Assembly (NCBI GenBank): GCA_003254905.1
Contig: QANU01018688.1
Coordinates: 503,024 to 567,023, forward strand
From: Nissolia schottii
Taxonomy: Eukaryota; Streptophyta; Magnoliopsida; Fabales; Fabaceae
DNA length: 64,000 bases
Direction: 5' to 3'
Made by a program: the position numbers and the translations under genes. Below the pieces are notes generated by a model. That model was not told the origin of the DNA. It saw only the letters and a list, made by a program, of their open reading frames with translations, and did no database searches. Below are positions 1-11,150 of this stretch, one piece after another. The stretch's first letter is position 1; the number at the start of each line of letters is the position of its first letter.

Positions 1-2185
1 GGAACCACTCAGCCTTACTTCCTTGCTTGTTTTCTCTCATTTTCTCACATTCATCTCAGGTTCAAACACCACATATTCCAACAATACACAAGCAACAATC
101 ACGAACATCCAAGAATCATAAAAACAACGTGAATACAACTAAGATGCATATTTAACTCCATGTTTTTCTCATAATATTTCTAATTTTTTTCTACTCAAAA
201 ATACATACATAACATACAAATAAAAATCCCATAGACAGGGGTGATCGGACTACCCACCTGCAGAAAAACCTGGTGGTGGTGAGGGAAGTTTGGAGTGAAG
301 TCCCACAAGCCTTGTGGTTTCCAAAGCTTGAGCTTCTCCTTTCTCCAAGATGAAGAACTTTGAGCAAGGTGGAGGGTGAAGAGGTTATTCCTCTTGATTT
401 TGGAAGGAAGAAAATGAAACCAAGATGAGGAGACTTTAGGGAATGTGCTTCGGTTCTTGGGAGGTGGAAGAGGGTGGCAAGAATGCTTAATTTCTTGAAG
501 GCTAAGTGGTGTTCTTGAAGCTTGGCTTGATGTGTGTTTATGGAGAATGTGGAAGATGAAAATATCTCTTGAAGTTTTGGGGGAGAGAACTCGGTTTGGG
601 TGGCTGAATGTTGAGGGAAATTAATTGAATTTTAGGATTTAGTAAAAGGTGATGAATAGTAGAAGGCATAGGCATAGGTATAGCTAGTGATGGGATTTGG
701 TTTAGTGTGTAAGACAAGTAAAGTGATGGTAAGTTTGGAAGCACAATTGAAGGGATTATCTTTGGATAAAATCCCAGCTCTAAACCGTGCAGCCCTTCAG
801 TTCCAGCTGCTGAAATTTCACTTCCTTCCCGGTTCCGGTTCGCTCGTGTTTTATCGCTCGCAGTATCGGTGCGTCGCGCACGGTCGTCCGAAAAATATTC
901 CGTTTATACCGTCGCGATCCTCTAATTTCCCCCTACCTAAGGGTATTAATATTTAAAGGTGTTTGTGAATTTTTCTCCGGGGAATTATTATTTTATTAGT
1001 GTAATTTACAGGTACTTTCGGTATCCAGAAAAATTCCCGATTGGTCCGGAAATCGTTTTAGGTCTCCGAAAAATTTGACAGTCACGAAACCTCAATTTTG
1101 ACTGCTATTCTTATGAGTTAAAGGTGATTCTTATGAATAAAAAAATAATAATTTAATTTTCCCGCCTCCTTAATCACCCTATTATTATTATTATTAAACT
1201 AACTATCCGTACAGTGAAAAAGCGAGATGTTACATTGCATGTGCATGATTAATATTAAGTGATATAGATATTCATATTGTTTGAAATCTTTAACAAAAGA
1301 TCACGGTTAAGAAAAGATTCTGACGGAGGAAGATTTATGTTAAGGAAATGTTCTAGCTAAGGATAAGACTTGGCATTTAAGTTGTCCATTGTGACGCACC
1401 TCTCATGTTATGCTATCAGTATTAGTTAAAGGATTATGTTATCATGTTATGTATTTAAAATTGTTTTCATGAGAGTATATATAGAATAGAACTGTCAGTC
1501 AACGACAACCTATATTGACTCTGGTATACCTTGTACGATCGTAAAGTAGAATAAGATTGATGTATATTTAAAGCAAGACCGTGAAGCCCAGACATGGCAG
1601 TCCTTGATGCCTAGTGTCATGTATCATGTATCATGTATCATGTCATGTAGATTAGGGCAAGGCCGTAAAGCCCAAACATTTCAGGAACAACTAAGCCGTA
1701 ATGCTCGGAACGTCTATCTAGAGAACTCCTAACTAATTAGGTTTTCAAATGTTTTACGTACTATTTATTATTATAGAAATGTTTTATGTTTGTTCTATAT
1801 CATGTATTGCATCTGCATGTCATGTTTTTCAAAGTGTCCCATGTCGTCGTGCAGACGGCCATTCGGTAATATTCTTCCCATAATTCTCACCCCTCTAGTT
1901 ACAGGTTATGAAACAACGTAGTAGAGTATGGAGTTTATGGTCAGTGTAGTAACGTCAGAATCCAAAAGTCAGCAGTTCACCTTGAGGTGAAGCTACCTAT
2001 AGAAATTGTTGGTCTTATTTTTATTTTGTAATCAAGTCATGTGTAGAGTACTCTAATTGTATACAGACAATATTTTTGAGTCAGGTGCGTATTTTATCAT
2101 CTATATTTATGTTCATTGTAAAAGAATTTATGTTTATTCAGAAAAGAAAAGTGTTATTTGTTTTTAATTAAAGTTAAAGTGCATG
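1..2185. repeat. LTR-retrotransposon-derived repeat block
   Basis: No host gene is visible here. Around 1229-1234 the sequence reads GATGTTACA, the reverse complement of the TGTAACATC start seen in many plant Ty3/gypsy LTRs, so part of the block looks like an LTR in minus orientation (inference). The part from about 1235 to 2185 is clearly similar to 9490-10580: both share the stretches ATTAATATTAAGTGATAT, CCTAGTGTCATGTATCATG and TTATTTGTTTTTAATTAAAG in the same order. The ORFs at 538-744 and 687-956 are not recognisable proteins. Confidence 0.5.
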
Positions 2186-2890
2186 TTCATGGACACAACA
2201 TTCGCATGTGACAATGGTTTTGCCAGCATTAATTCACATTTCAAATGTTCATTCAATCCAGCAACAAATAAGGATATAAGCCAAGACTCAGAAAGCCATG
2301 TTACCTGATTCGACAATTCCTTGAATTGAGTCTGGTACTCCCTCATTGATGTGGTTTGCTTGAGCTCTTTCAATGTCGTCTTGGGGTCATGGTATAAGTT
2401 GTTGTCGAATCAGAACTTCATATCCTCTAGGAATCGCTCCCAGGTTGGTTGCATGCCATTGTTGATGAGCCAGCGGTACCAGGCATAGGCCGCGCCAATG
2501 AATTGGAACGACACAACGCGGATACAATGCTCCTCTGCCATGGGAAAGAGCTCGAAATATTGTTAAGCCTTGAAGATCCATTCCTCCACTCGTTCTCCGT
2601 CAAACGTAGGGATCTCAACTTAGATGCCGCGAGGTGCACAGAAGCCGGAATCCTCCGTTTGTTGTGTGTGTACGTTCTCAACAACGAGAGACCCCATCTG
2701 GTCATGAATGGGAGATCTTGCACGTCCTTGTTCCAATGCTTCCTTCACCAGCTCTATTAAAGCAGCGATCTATCCTCTAAGCTCGAGCTGCCCGAATTTG
2801 AGCTCTGCAATGGCATCCACATTTTCTTTGGTTGCATTCTTGACCCGCGACATACGTGTACCCTCAGCCATGGGGTGTGTTCTCTCAATG
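2164..2890 (-). pseudogene. Ty3/gypsy-type gag fragment
   Basis: Read on the minus strand, translated pieces in more than one frame follow the order of a plant gypsy gag. A start region MAEGTRMSRV lies near 2870. The motif IPTFDGE-VEEWIFKA follows near 2600, then FELFPMAEEH, a segment around W(R)FLEDM, and finally ELKQTTSMREYQTQFKELSN with LFVAGL near 2250-2370. This is the retrotransposon capsid domain that packages element RNA. In-frame stops break it and the C-terminal zinc knuckle and pol are absent, so it is a decayed fragment. Just upstream, near 2890-2910, the minus strand reads TTTTGGTGCTTTCATTGAG, which I recall as typical of the region before gag in this group. Confidence 0.75.
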
Positions 2891-2949
2891 AAAGCACCAA
2901 AATGGTAGCTATGAAGAAGCGAGTGGAATTTAATGCAGAATGAGGAAGA

Positions 2950-4221
2950 AACACTATTGTATTGGGCTTTCTATGAGTGTATAATAACAGAAATGGAAAG
3001 GAATAAAAGATGCAATGATAACGCCCTGCAAGTCCTGGGTAATAGACTCCAAATCTAAAGATTACAAAATGATTCCTCTTCTTTTCTATTCCCTCATCAT
3101 TCCCTTATAACCAACTATGAAGGGTCCACTTCTCTGCTGCTTGTCAATTCTGTTATGCCAGTATGCTCTCTTCTTTGGAATTATGTAATCACGGTTCCAC
3201 TCCAGTGCTCCGCGTATACACTTCTCACACTGCTCCTGAGTGTTTGGATCTCCCTCTTTAATTATTAGGTCTTCGTGTTGGACTTGGTTCAACTCTGGCC
3301 CATAGTTCGTATCAATAGCGTAGCATTAAAATTAAACTTGAGCTAGCCCTTTGGTGGCGACCGCTCACTCGTATGCAAGAGTGAGGGAGAAGAATGCTTT
3401 AACTCGCATGCTATGCTTTGTAGTTGCAATAATTTCAATGCTTCCCCTTCATCAATAAAATAAAACTATAAATTCCATGCAAAGGAGCTTTGATGATAAA
3501 AGGGTAGGTTAGTTGATTAGAGAATGAATATCACAATTCACAACTAAAGAGTTTAGCTCTTAACCTAACTACATTGCCTTAATGATTAGTAGTCCCTAAC
3601 CAATTCCGATAAATATTTGTCCGAAATTCATGAAAGCAGGCAAAGTCCCCCTCCTGCAAACCATGCCTAGAAAAAAAAGGATGTTTTGCATTTCCAAGCA
3701 TCCAAGATGATTCTCCTCTGTTCAATCAAATAGAAACCATGAGATTGAATGTCCTAGTTTAATTAAATAACAGACAAAACAGATAGACTGAACCTGATAC
3801 ACTAGGAACTGGAGTTAATTATCATGTCTACGAGCATGAGAAAAACAATAGCAGGGCATTTATAATTGCCTAACTATATAGATTATGGAATAACAAACAT
3901 CTTCCTTTTTCTTTGTCACCAATGAGGGAACCAAGGCTCACCTCATATGTTAGGCATACCAGGCATGCAGCAATGCTGTGCTTCCTTTGATACACAAAAC
4001 ATGGGCCTAGCAACAGAATAGGCATGGTTCACAATTAGACCTAACACAACAAATATACATCTGATCTGAATAAAAAATTCATACAAGGACACAAAATCAA
4101 CACTCAATAAGATGAGGCAAATTTGGATAACACTTTAAGATAGAATGTTCAACCTTCAAACTCGGGAATTCGGAACAAAGAGCGGTAACATTTCAAAAGC
4201 TGCACTGCAACAATCAAATTC
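2950..4221. other. Intergenic stretch, no recognised gene
   Basis: This holds the sequence between the gag fragment and the 3' end of the PPR gene. An open frame at 3086-3292 (minus, 68 codons) has no family I recognise and may be part of the adjoining retroelement. The part next to 4222 would contain the 3' untranslated region of the PPR gene. I see no tRNA or clear repeat here. Confidence 0.4.
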
Positions 4222-6375
4222 TTAGAACATGTCTTCTGGCACAAATCCCCTTTGCAGCATTTCATCATGGAAACGGAACGCCTCTTTCAGGTTGACTTGA
4301 GAGACATGCCCGTTTATCAATAATGTATATGTCGATTTATCAGGATCGATTCCTCTGTCAATCATCTTTTGTAATACCATCTCGGCCTCTTTCATTCTTC
4401 CTTGCCTACAATAACCACCCAGAATTGCATTGTACGTGATAACATCAGGTACTAGCCCTTGTTCAACCATGTTATTAATCAAGTCAAAAGCTCCGTCAAG
4501 GTTCTCTTCCTTTACAAAACCATTTATAAGAGTATTGTATGTAATGCAATCAGGAGAAACTCCTTCCGAAATCATCCTGTTCAAGAAGTCATCAGCCTTG
4601 GACACGTTGCCGGCCCGCAAATAGCCCTTTATAATGGCGTTGCAAGTAACCAGGGTGGGTTTAATACCTTTCTCTACCATTTCATCCCATAACCTGAATG
4701 CTTCAGACATAAGACCTAAACTGCAAAATCCATTTATTAAGATGTTAAATGATATGTAGTTTGGCACTATATCCCTACTTATCATATCACACCACAATTC
4801 CTTAGCTTTGTCCATTTCGCCAATTTTGCAGAAGCCGTCAATCAACGTATTATACGTCACAACATCAGGCTTAAGGTTACTTTGAGTCATGGTCTCGAAC
4901 AAACTAAGCGCTTTATTCATGTTCCCATCCTTACAATAGCCATGAATGAGAGTGGTGAGAGTGTAGAAATCAGGAAAAACTCCTCTTTCCACCATCTCCT
5001 TAAATAGCTCATCCGCCTCAAGAAGCATTTTTCCCTTGCACAATCCATTCAATAAAGTGTTATATGTAACCACATCCATAACGCATCCTTGCTCCACCAT
5101 TTCATTCCGTATTTTCAAAGCCTCGCACATGCCGCCATTTCTACAAAACCCATCTATAAGAATAGTATAAATCACAGTATCAGGAGCCAAGCCGGTGCCC
5201 TTCATCCTACTAAAATACGCCAAGGCGCGATCAAGGTTCCCATTCCTCGAGAAAACCCCTATAATTGAGCTGAAGCCAATCAAATCAGGAACAACTCCGT
5301 GGCGCAGCATTTCATCAAAAACCTTCTCAGCCTCCCAAACATCGTCCTTCCTACAACTCTCCACCAGCAAGGGGTTAAAAGTCACAGCGCCAGGGCTCAA
5401 TCCAACCCCCAACATTTCATCCAAAACCTCCCTTGCCCTCTTGTAGCTCCCCGTCTTGCACAATCCATTGATCATAGCATTGTAAGTAAAAAGCCCCGGC
5501 TTCAACCCCTTCGCCGCCATCGAACCCATCAGCTCGAAAGCCTCCGATACGAGCCCCTTGCGGCAATGCGCATTGATCAGGGTATTATAAGTCACACCAT
5601 CAGCAAAAACACCCTTACCCTCCTCCATTCTCCCCAAAAAATCCTTAACATGTTCCAATTTACCATCTTTACACAAAGCATTAACCATAATATTAAGGGT
5701 AAACACATTCACATTCACCCCACTATTAACAACACCATCATACACCCTCCAAGCCAAATCAACCCACCCAACCCTAACAAGTGCACCTAAAAGAGCATTG
5801 CAAGCATTGATTGAAACACAAAACCCTAAAGCCCTAAGCAATGCAAAAGCCTCGGAACCTTCTCGAAGCTTCCTAGCTTGAGTATAAGTCCTAATCAACA
5901 AGTCAAAAACACTCACATTGGAACAACCAGAAGCATCAGCAATCAGCGAATCGACGACCTCGCGGCGCGTGACGCCGCTTTTCCTGATCATGCGGAGGAG
6001 GATGGCCTGAGCTTCCGGAACCTTCCGGAGACGGACAAGCGCGTGGGCCATCGCGCCCAGCGAGCGCGTGGAGTGGTTGATGTTGGGGGAAGTTAGGGAA
6101 ATCGCGTGGAGGAACCTGTGGGTCAAGGTTGGGTTTTGATGGCAGCATTGGAGGACCTGAGGGATGAGCGACGATGAGTCGGAGCGGTTGAGGTGGTTGC
6201 GAAGGGAAGAGAGGTTGTTCTGCTTGAGGCTGAGGAGAACCTTCTCCACCAGGAAGGAGTCTGAGAGGGAGGGGTGCGGCGGCGCATGGGAGGACAAGGA
6301 AGGAGGGAGAGGGTGGTGATGGTGACGACGGAGGAGGAGGTGGCGGAGGTGGTGCATGTGGGACAGTCTCGACAT
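4222..6375 (-). CDS. P-class pentatricopeptide repeat protein, organelle-targeted
   Basis: PPR proteins bind organellar RNA one base per repeat and act in transcript stability, splicing or translation. This single-exon frame carries about 16 tandem 35-residue PPR units. They are recognisable by the recurring helix A starts such as VTYNTLINAHC, FTYNAMINGLC, VVTYNTLLNGLC and VVTYNTLIDGFC, spaced about 35 residues. All units look like P-type and no E, DYW or SMR domain follows, so it is P-class. The N-terminus is rich in Arg and His with few acidic residues, which fits a mitochondrial or plastid presequence. The open frame extends up to 6474, giving 750 residues. I prefer the Met at 6375 (717 residues), because a TATA-like AT stretch lies at 6409-6422 and the MSRLSHMHH start looks like a transit peptide. 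It resembles the product of Arabidopsis At5g01110 (from memory). The gene ends at residue context GFVPEDMF, without truncation. Confidence 0.93.
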   Translation of the reverse strand: MSRLSHMHHLRHLLLRRHHHHPLPPSLSSHAPPHPSLSDSFLVEKVLLSLKQNNLSSLRNHLNRSDSSSLIPQVLQCCHQNPTLTHRFLHAISLTSPNINHSTRSLGAMAHALVRLRKVPEAQAILLRMIRKSGVTRREVVDSLIADASGCSNVSVFDLLIRTYTQARKLREGSEAFALLRALGFCVSINACNALLGALVRVGWVDLAWRVYDGVVNSGVNVNVFTLNIMVNALCKDGKLEHVKDFLGRMEEGKGVFADGVTYNTLINAHCRKGLVSEAFELMGSMAAKGLKPGLFTYNAMINGLCKTGSYKRAREVLDEMLGVGLSPGAVTFNPLLVESCRKDDVWEAEKVFDEMLRHGVVPDLIGFSSIIGVFSRNGNLDRALAYFSRMKGTGLAPDTVIYTILIDGFCRNGGMCEALKIRNEMVEQGCVMDVVTYNTLLNGLCKGKMLLEADELFKEMVERGVFPDFYTLTTLIHGYCKDGNMNKALSLFETMTQSNLKPDVVTYNTLIDGFCKIGEMDKAKELWCDMISRDIVPNYISFNILINGFCSLGLMSEAFRLWDEMVEKGIKPTLVTCNAIIKGYLRAGNVSKADDFLNRMISEGVSPDCITYNTLINGFVKEENLDGAFDLINNMVEQGLVPDVITYNAILGGYCRQGRMKEAEMVLQKMIDRGIDPDKSTYTLLINGHVSQVNLKEAFRFHDEMLQRGFVPEDMF

Positions 6376-6612
6376 TGGGAGAGTGTGCAAACGACGGCGT
6401 TGAACAGATCCAATATAAATAGTTTTTGGGTGAAGTTGTTTTTGTTTTGGGGCCAGGTTTGTTTTAAATTTCAAAAGTGGGCCAAGGCATGTTGTTACAG
6501 AATTTGGGCCAAGCGAGGCCCAAACGAGGGGACTGGAGCTGGAGGAATTACCTTGTTTATTGGTTCATTCGCGGTCCAATGTAATAATTAACAAAAGGAA
6601 AGTAGCATTACA

Positions 6613-6690
6613 CTATTATTAATATTATTATCATTATTAATTATTATTATTATTATTATTGTTATTGTTGTTATTGTTGTCGTCGTAGTC
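6613..6690. repeat. ATT/GTT-rich simple repeat
   Basis: A run of imperfect ATT triplets passes into GTT triplets upstream of the PPR gene. It is a microsatellite-like tract. Confidence 0.85.
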
Positions 6691-6883
6691 AGTAATTAAT
6701 AGTGAGTGTGACAATCACTTGTCATTGTGATGTCACTAATATAATAGCTGACTCGGTCATTATGATTGCATTGTTGTTTTTGACAGAAAGAAAAATGAAG
6801 GTTTTGATCTAGTTTGAGAGATAGTAAAGAGGGGGAGATTATTTATTTATTTATTTGTTAATGGGAGAAAGAGGGAGATTTTA

Positions 6884-7181
6884 GGGTTAATTAAGTTTTT
6901 AGTCCCTGTAATATGAAAAAGTTTGGTTTTAGTCCCTCATGACAAGTTTTAGTCCCTGTAAAAGGTGAAAATTTGATTTTGGTCCCTGTGGATGGTTGGT
7001 AATAGACGGTGATGTAGAAATGGTCCCTAATGACGGGTTAACTGACACGTCATCACCGTCTATCACCAACCGTCCACATGGACCAAAATCAAATTTTCAC
7101 ATTTTACAAGGACTAAAACTTGTCATGAGGGACTAAAACCAAATTTTTTCATATTATAAGGACTAAAAACTTAATTAGCCC
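6884..7181. mobile_element. Foldback MITE, 298 bp, with 9-bp target duplication
   Basis: The element is almost one long inverted repeat. The left arm reads GGGTTAATTAAGTTTTTAGT and the right end is its near-complement, ending CTTAATTAGCCC. Arms of about 130 bp include TTTAGTCCCT-type motifs mirrored as AGGGACTAAAA. It is flanked on both sides by the identical 9-mer GAGATTTTA (6875-6883 and 7182-7190). A 9-bp duplication is typical of Mutator-like elements, so this is a non-autonomous Mutator-type MITE. It encodes no protein. Confidence 0.9.
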
Positions 7182-7190
7182 GAGATTTTA

Positions 7191-7999
7191 TTAATTAAAA
7201 ATGTGAGCAATGGGGTAGCTATTTCATGTAGTGGTATAATGAATTTACATTTTAATTCATAAAAATATTGTTAAACTATTTTTTTTTGAAGGACAAAAAT
7301 AGTAAGAAAAGTTGGAGACCAAAATGATTATTACTTCTTGTATCCACTTTATATATTAGCATAGAAGTACAGATTATGCATTCACGTAAGGTTTCGTGTA
7401 TTTACAAATCGAGAAACTCATTTTTAATTTTTTTCTCTTTCTAATACATTTATTTATAACCATAATATATGATTTGTTTATAGTATATTAGATATTTGTT
7501 TTAATACCCTGTAAAATTTTATAATACCAATATCATAATGTATAAGATTTTGTTTAATTTCTTATTCACTTAAATTGTTTATTATTTTAAATTTAGTATT
7601 GAATCACAATCATTTAAATATAATTAGATATCAATAGTTTCATAAAAACTTGGACACGAAACAAAATATCCTTTCTAATATCATTGTAACATTTATAGAA
7701 TATTTTAAAGTATTTATACAACATATCTAATATTAAATTTTCACTAATATGTTAAATGATCGAAATCGCTGTATGTTTTTTTACTAGCATGAGAGTGTTG
7801 TAAAACAAGGAAGTCACAAAAATAAACGTGACAGATTAATAAATGACAACGAGTTTTAAATAAAACTTATATCTGTATCTCTCATAACATACCATAAAAA
7901 TAGATAAGACGATATTAGTCCTATGTTAAATCTCTCTTACGAGTATAAGCCTAACACATTTATATATATATAATTTGTTTTAATAAATAAAACGGTAAT
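7191..7999. other. AT-rich intergenic stretch
   Basis: No coding frame, RNA gene or clear repeat is visible. The sequence is very AT-rich. Confidence 0.5.
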
Positions 8000-8851
8000 C
8001 TAAGTTGGGTCCCTTAGCCACCCGTGACTTAACTGCCTTTGAAGCTTCGATGAAGGTGGCTGACTGTGTTTCAGATTCTAAGGATTAGAACTGGAACCTT
8101 TTCCTCGAGGTGCTTGACCATGCGATTTGTGCAGCCATTGCAAAGGTTGCTCCTCTATGTGAGTGTCTTGGGAAAAGACGAGTTGAAGTGGTTTAGGACC
8201 CCTAATGGTTCTTTTTCCATTAAGAGTGCTTTTGTTGCAACTATGAATGTCTCAACAAATTCTTCCTTCCCTTTTAGTAGAATTTGGCATTGGCGAGGGT
8301 CGTGCGAAGTCTTTTCTGTGGCTCACCATCCATGATGGCCTCTTCACTAATCAGCCACTTTCAACGTCACCTGGTTGCCCCATGTTGTTTGTCCATGTTG
8401 CCATTTGGGGGAGATGGAGTTTATTCTGCATGCCTTGAGAGATTGCCGAAGGATCTCTCTCTTCTAGCCTTTCGTGCTTGGGTCTCATCTTGGTTAGGAT
8501 TTTTACTGCAAAAATGTTCAAAATTGGATTGCAAATAACATAAAAAAGACTGCCTCCGTTCTTGACAAATCGTGGGATTTTGTTTTTTGTGATGTAGTTA
8601 TGTTGTAGTTCATTTTTTGTGGCAAATTAGGAATGAATTTATCTTTGACCACTCTAAGCCTCAACTGTAGGACATTGTGTGCCGCTTCTGGCATAAAGTG
8701 GAAAGTTATTCTTTCTCCCAACTGGCCTGTGATATGATTATCAACTGAAAGTTAGGGAATGGTACCATTTCAATTTGGCAGCTGCCTCCTCAAGGTTGGA
8801 TCACCCTAAACTCAGATGATTCGGTTGTGCCTAGCCAGAGTGCTTGTGATG
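8000..8851 (+). pseudogene. LINE ORF2 3' part, first half (interrupted)
   Basis: Translation in shifting plus-strand frames gives the C-terminal region of a plant L1-type LINE ORF2. It shows a segment ending ELKWFRTPNGSFSIKSAF, then the zinc-binding region after reverse transcriptase (IWHW-G, FLWLTIHD, a later HALRDC-like piece). It reaches the start of the RNase H-like domain (LNSDDSVVPSQSACD) at 8805-8851. Frameshifts and stops make it a dead copy. The domain is cut at 8851 and resumes at 10659 (see the insertion 8852-10649). Confidence 0.8.
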
Positions 8852-10649
8852 ACCCTTAGAACGGGAAGAGAAAAAGAAAGGAAATGTTGGTGCGTTGCAA
8901 AGCCCTACAACGACACAGTGTGGAGAGGGCGCTGCAGAGCGCAAGGAGCGCCGCTGTTTAGAGTCCCACATCGAATGCATCATAGAAGGGGGTATCCTCC
9001 TCCCCTTATATATAAAAACTTCCCATGGGTGTTTAGACTTACTAGTTCACTCAAGAGCTTGAGATCATGTCTCACTTTTGTGAGACTTTTCGATCCAATT
9101 ATTTTTATTTCTTTTCTCCCTATCATTTACCGTTCGTGGGAAAGCAGTGCCTCTACATAGGGTGTCAAGAGCTTAGTGCTTCTTAACGGTCGGTCATTTT
9201 AAGATGGGTGATTTTCTTCACGGTCTATTTTAGACCACATATTTACTTTTAAAGTTATTTATTTATTCATTTTATAATTATTTTATTTATGCATTTTTAA
9301 TAAAATCCTATCAGGTAGAACTTAATATTTTATTTTATATATTTATGAAGTTAGTTATTATTAATAATTCTTTTATTTAATTAGTTATTAATGAAGTTAT
9401 TTAGTTATTTTTTTATAATTATTTATTTAGAAATTCATTATTTACGAAACTATTTTAGAACCACATGAGACCATCTATTTTATTGCATTAAACAAAATCA
9501 TGTTGCGTGTGTATGATTAATATTAAGTGATATCTATATTCACATTGTTTGGTTAAACCTTTAACAAAAGATTATGATCAAGGAAAGATTCTGGTTGGAG
9601 AAGATTTTTGTTAAGAAAAAGTTCTGGTTATGACAAGATTTGGTATTTAAGCTATCTATTATGACACACCTCTGGGAATCTCCTTATGCATAAGATCTTA
9701 ATCTGTTTATATTTTTTTCCAAAATAAAACATTTAATAATATTAAGTCATGTTACACTATCAATATTAGTTAAATGATTATGCTATGATGATCATGTTAG
9801 ATTATGTATATAAACTGATTTCATGGGAGTATATCTAGGATAGAACTGTAAGCCAGCGACATGACAACCCGTGATGCCTAGTGTCATGTATCATGTAGAT
9901 CAGGACTAACTACAGAAATTTATGAACTCAAATAATGTATCTCCTAGGTACTTGGGTAGTGCGTCAATACTAACTATCAAGAATCTATGGTCTTGGGTAG
10001 TGTATCTCCAACTATTGTGGCCTAAATACTTGGGTAGTACGTCAAAAATAGTGCATCATAAGCAAAATCGTAATGCTCAAAATGTCTATCTAGAGAACTC
10101 CAAACTGCATTATATTTTCAAATGCTTTATGTACTATTTATTATTATAGAAATCTTTTTAATGCTTGTTATATATTATTTATTACATTTGCATGTCATAT
10201 TTTCGAAGTGTCTCATGTCGTCATGCGAACAATCTTTCGCTAAGACTCTTCTCAGAGTTTACACCAATCAACACCCCCTCTGGTTATATGTTACGAAGCG
10301 GAGTAGCAGTGCATGAAGTTCATGATCAGTGCATCGACGTCAGAATTCAAGAGTTAGCAGTTTACTTTGAAGTGAAGCTACCTATAGGACATGCTAGTTT
10401 TATTTTATTTTGTAATCGAGTCATGTCTAGAATGCTCAAATTGTATACGTGCAGGATCTTCGGACTAGTCGTGTTTTTATCATGTATATTTATTTATGTT
10501 TATTGTAAAAAAAATTATATTTATTCAGAGAATGAAAGTTTTATTTGTTTTTAATTAAAGTTGAAGTGTATATTTTTTCAAAGAGTTCCTAAATTACTTC
10601 TGTAAAAAAAATTAGTCTTTTGCGTGCCAGTAACAATTTTTTGGTCATT
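8852..10649. mobile_element. 1.8-kb nested insertion in a LINE, 9-bp duplication
   Basis: The 9-mer CTTGTGATG occurs at 8843-8851 and again at 10650-10658. Removing the sequence between plus one copy rejoins the LINE RNase H frame exactly. The insert carries no recognisable protein. Its right part (about 9490-10580) is similar to 1235-2185, which belongs to an LTR-retroelement-like block. Its left part contains a USE-like plus TATA-like promoter pair at 8962-9018. No long terminal inverted repeats are obvious, so the class is undecided. The 9-bp duplication suggests a Mutator-like mechanism, but the insert may be composite. Confidence 0.7.
8962..9018 (+). promoter_or_regulatory. USE-like plus TATA-like pair inside repeat
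   Basis: AGTCCCACATCG at 8962-8973 matches the plant snRNA upstream sequence element RTCCCACATCG. A TATATATAAAA box begins at about 9007-9009, 33-35 bp later, which is the spacing of Pol II snRNA promoters. I recognise no snRNA downstream, and this motif is also known to be dispersed in plant repeats. Confidence 0.5.
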
Positions 10650-11150
10650 CTTGTGATGGCTTATTTAGGGATTCAACGTGGAATTTCTTGGGGGCTTTTG
10701 CAATCAAGCTTGACACTACCTCATCTCTTGATTCAGAGCTCTTTGGAATTTATCGTGATCTTTTATTTGCCTGGGAAAAAGGCTGGTGTAGGCTTTTTGT
10801 TGATATTGACTCTCAACAAGTTATCAGGCTCTTAGGTGACCTGACGACGTCTATCATTAGCTCTTCTTCAGATTCAATTCTCCTTCCCCATATTAGAATG
10901 ATGTTGCAGTGGCCTTGGGAGGTTCATGTTAACCTTATTTTTAAAAAGTATAACACAATTGTTGATGCTCTTGCTAGATTTGGCCATTCTATTTCGTGGG
11001 GATTGATTAACTTCTTTTCCCTTCCTCCATGCATCTCGAGTTTCATTTTTTGTTGGTGACCTGCTTAGCTTAAGGCCTCTTTAAAGGTGTTTGTTTCAAT
11101 TTTGTTTTGGGTGCTTGTGCACGTCATTTAATAACCCAAAAAAAAAAAAC
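10650..11150 (+). pseudogene. LINE ORF2 3' part, second half with poly(A)
   Basis: This resumes the RNase H-like domain broken at 8851. It reads GLFRD, then FAIKLDTTSSLDSELFGIYR, LLFAWEKGW and the C-terminal segment with YNTIVDALARFGHS. That ending, with an aspartate before A-L-A, is typical of RNase H-like domains at the end of plant LINE ORF2. Noncoding sequence and a 12-base A tract at about 11138-11150 follow, which marks the 3' end of the LINE. It is a remnant. Confidence 0.8.

Noticed and set aside
5195..5790. Plus-strand ORFs of 83 and 163 codons
   Set aside because: Antisense shadows of the PPR gene.
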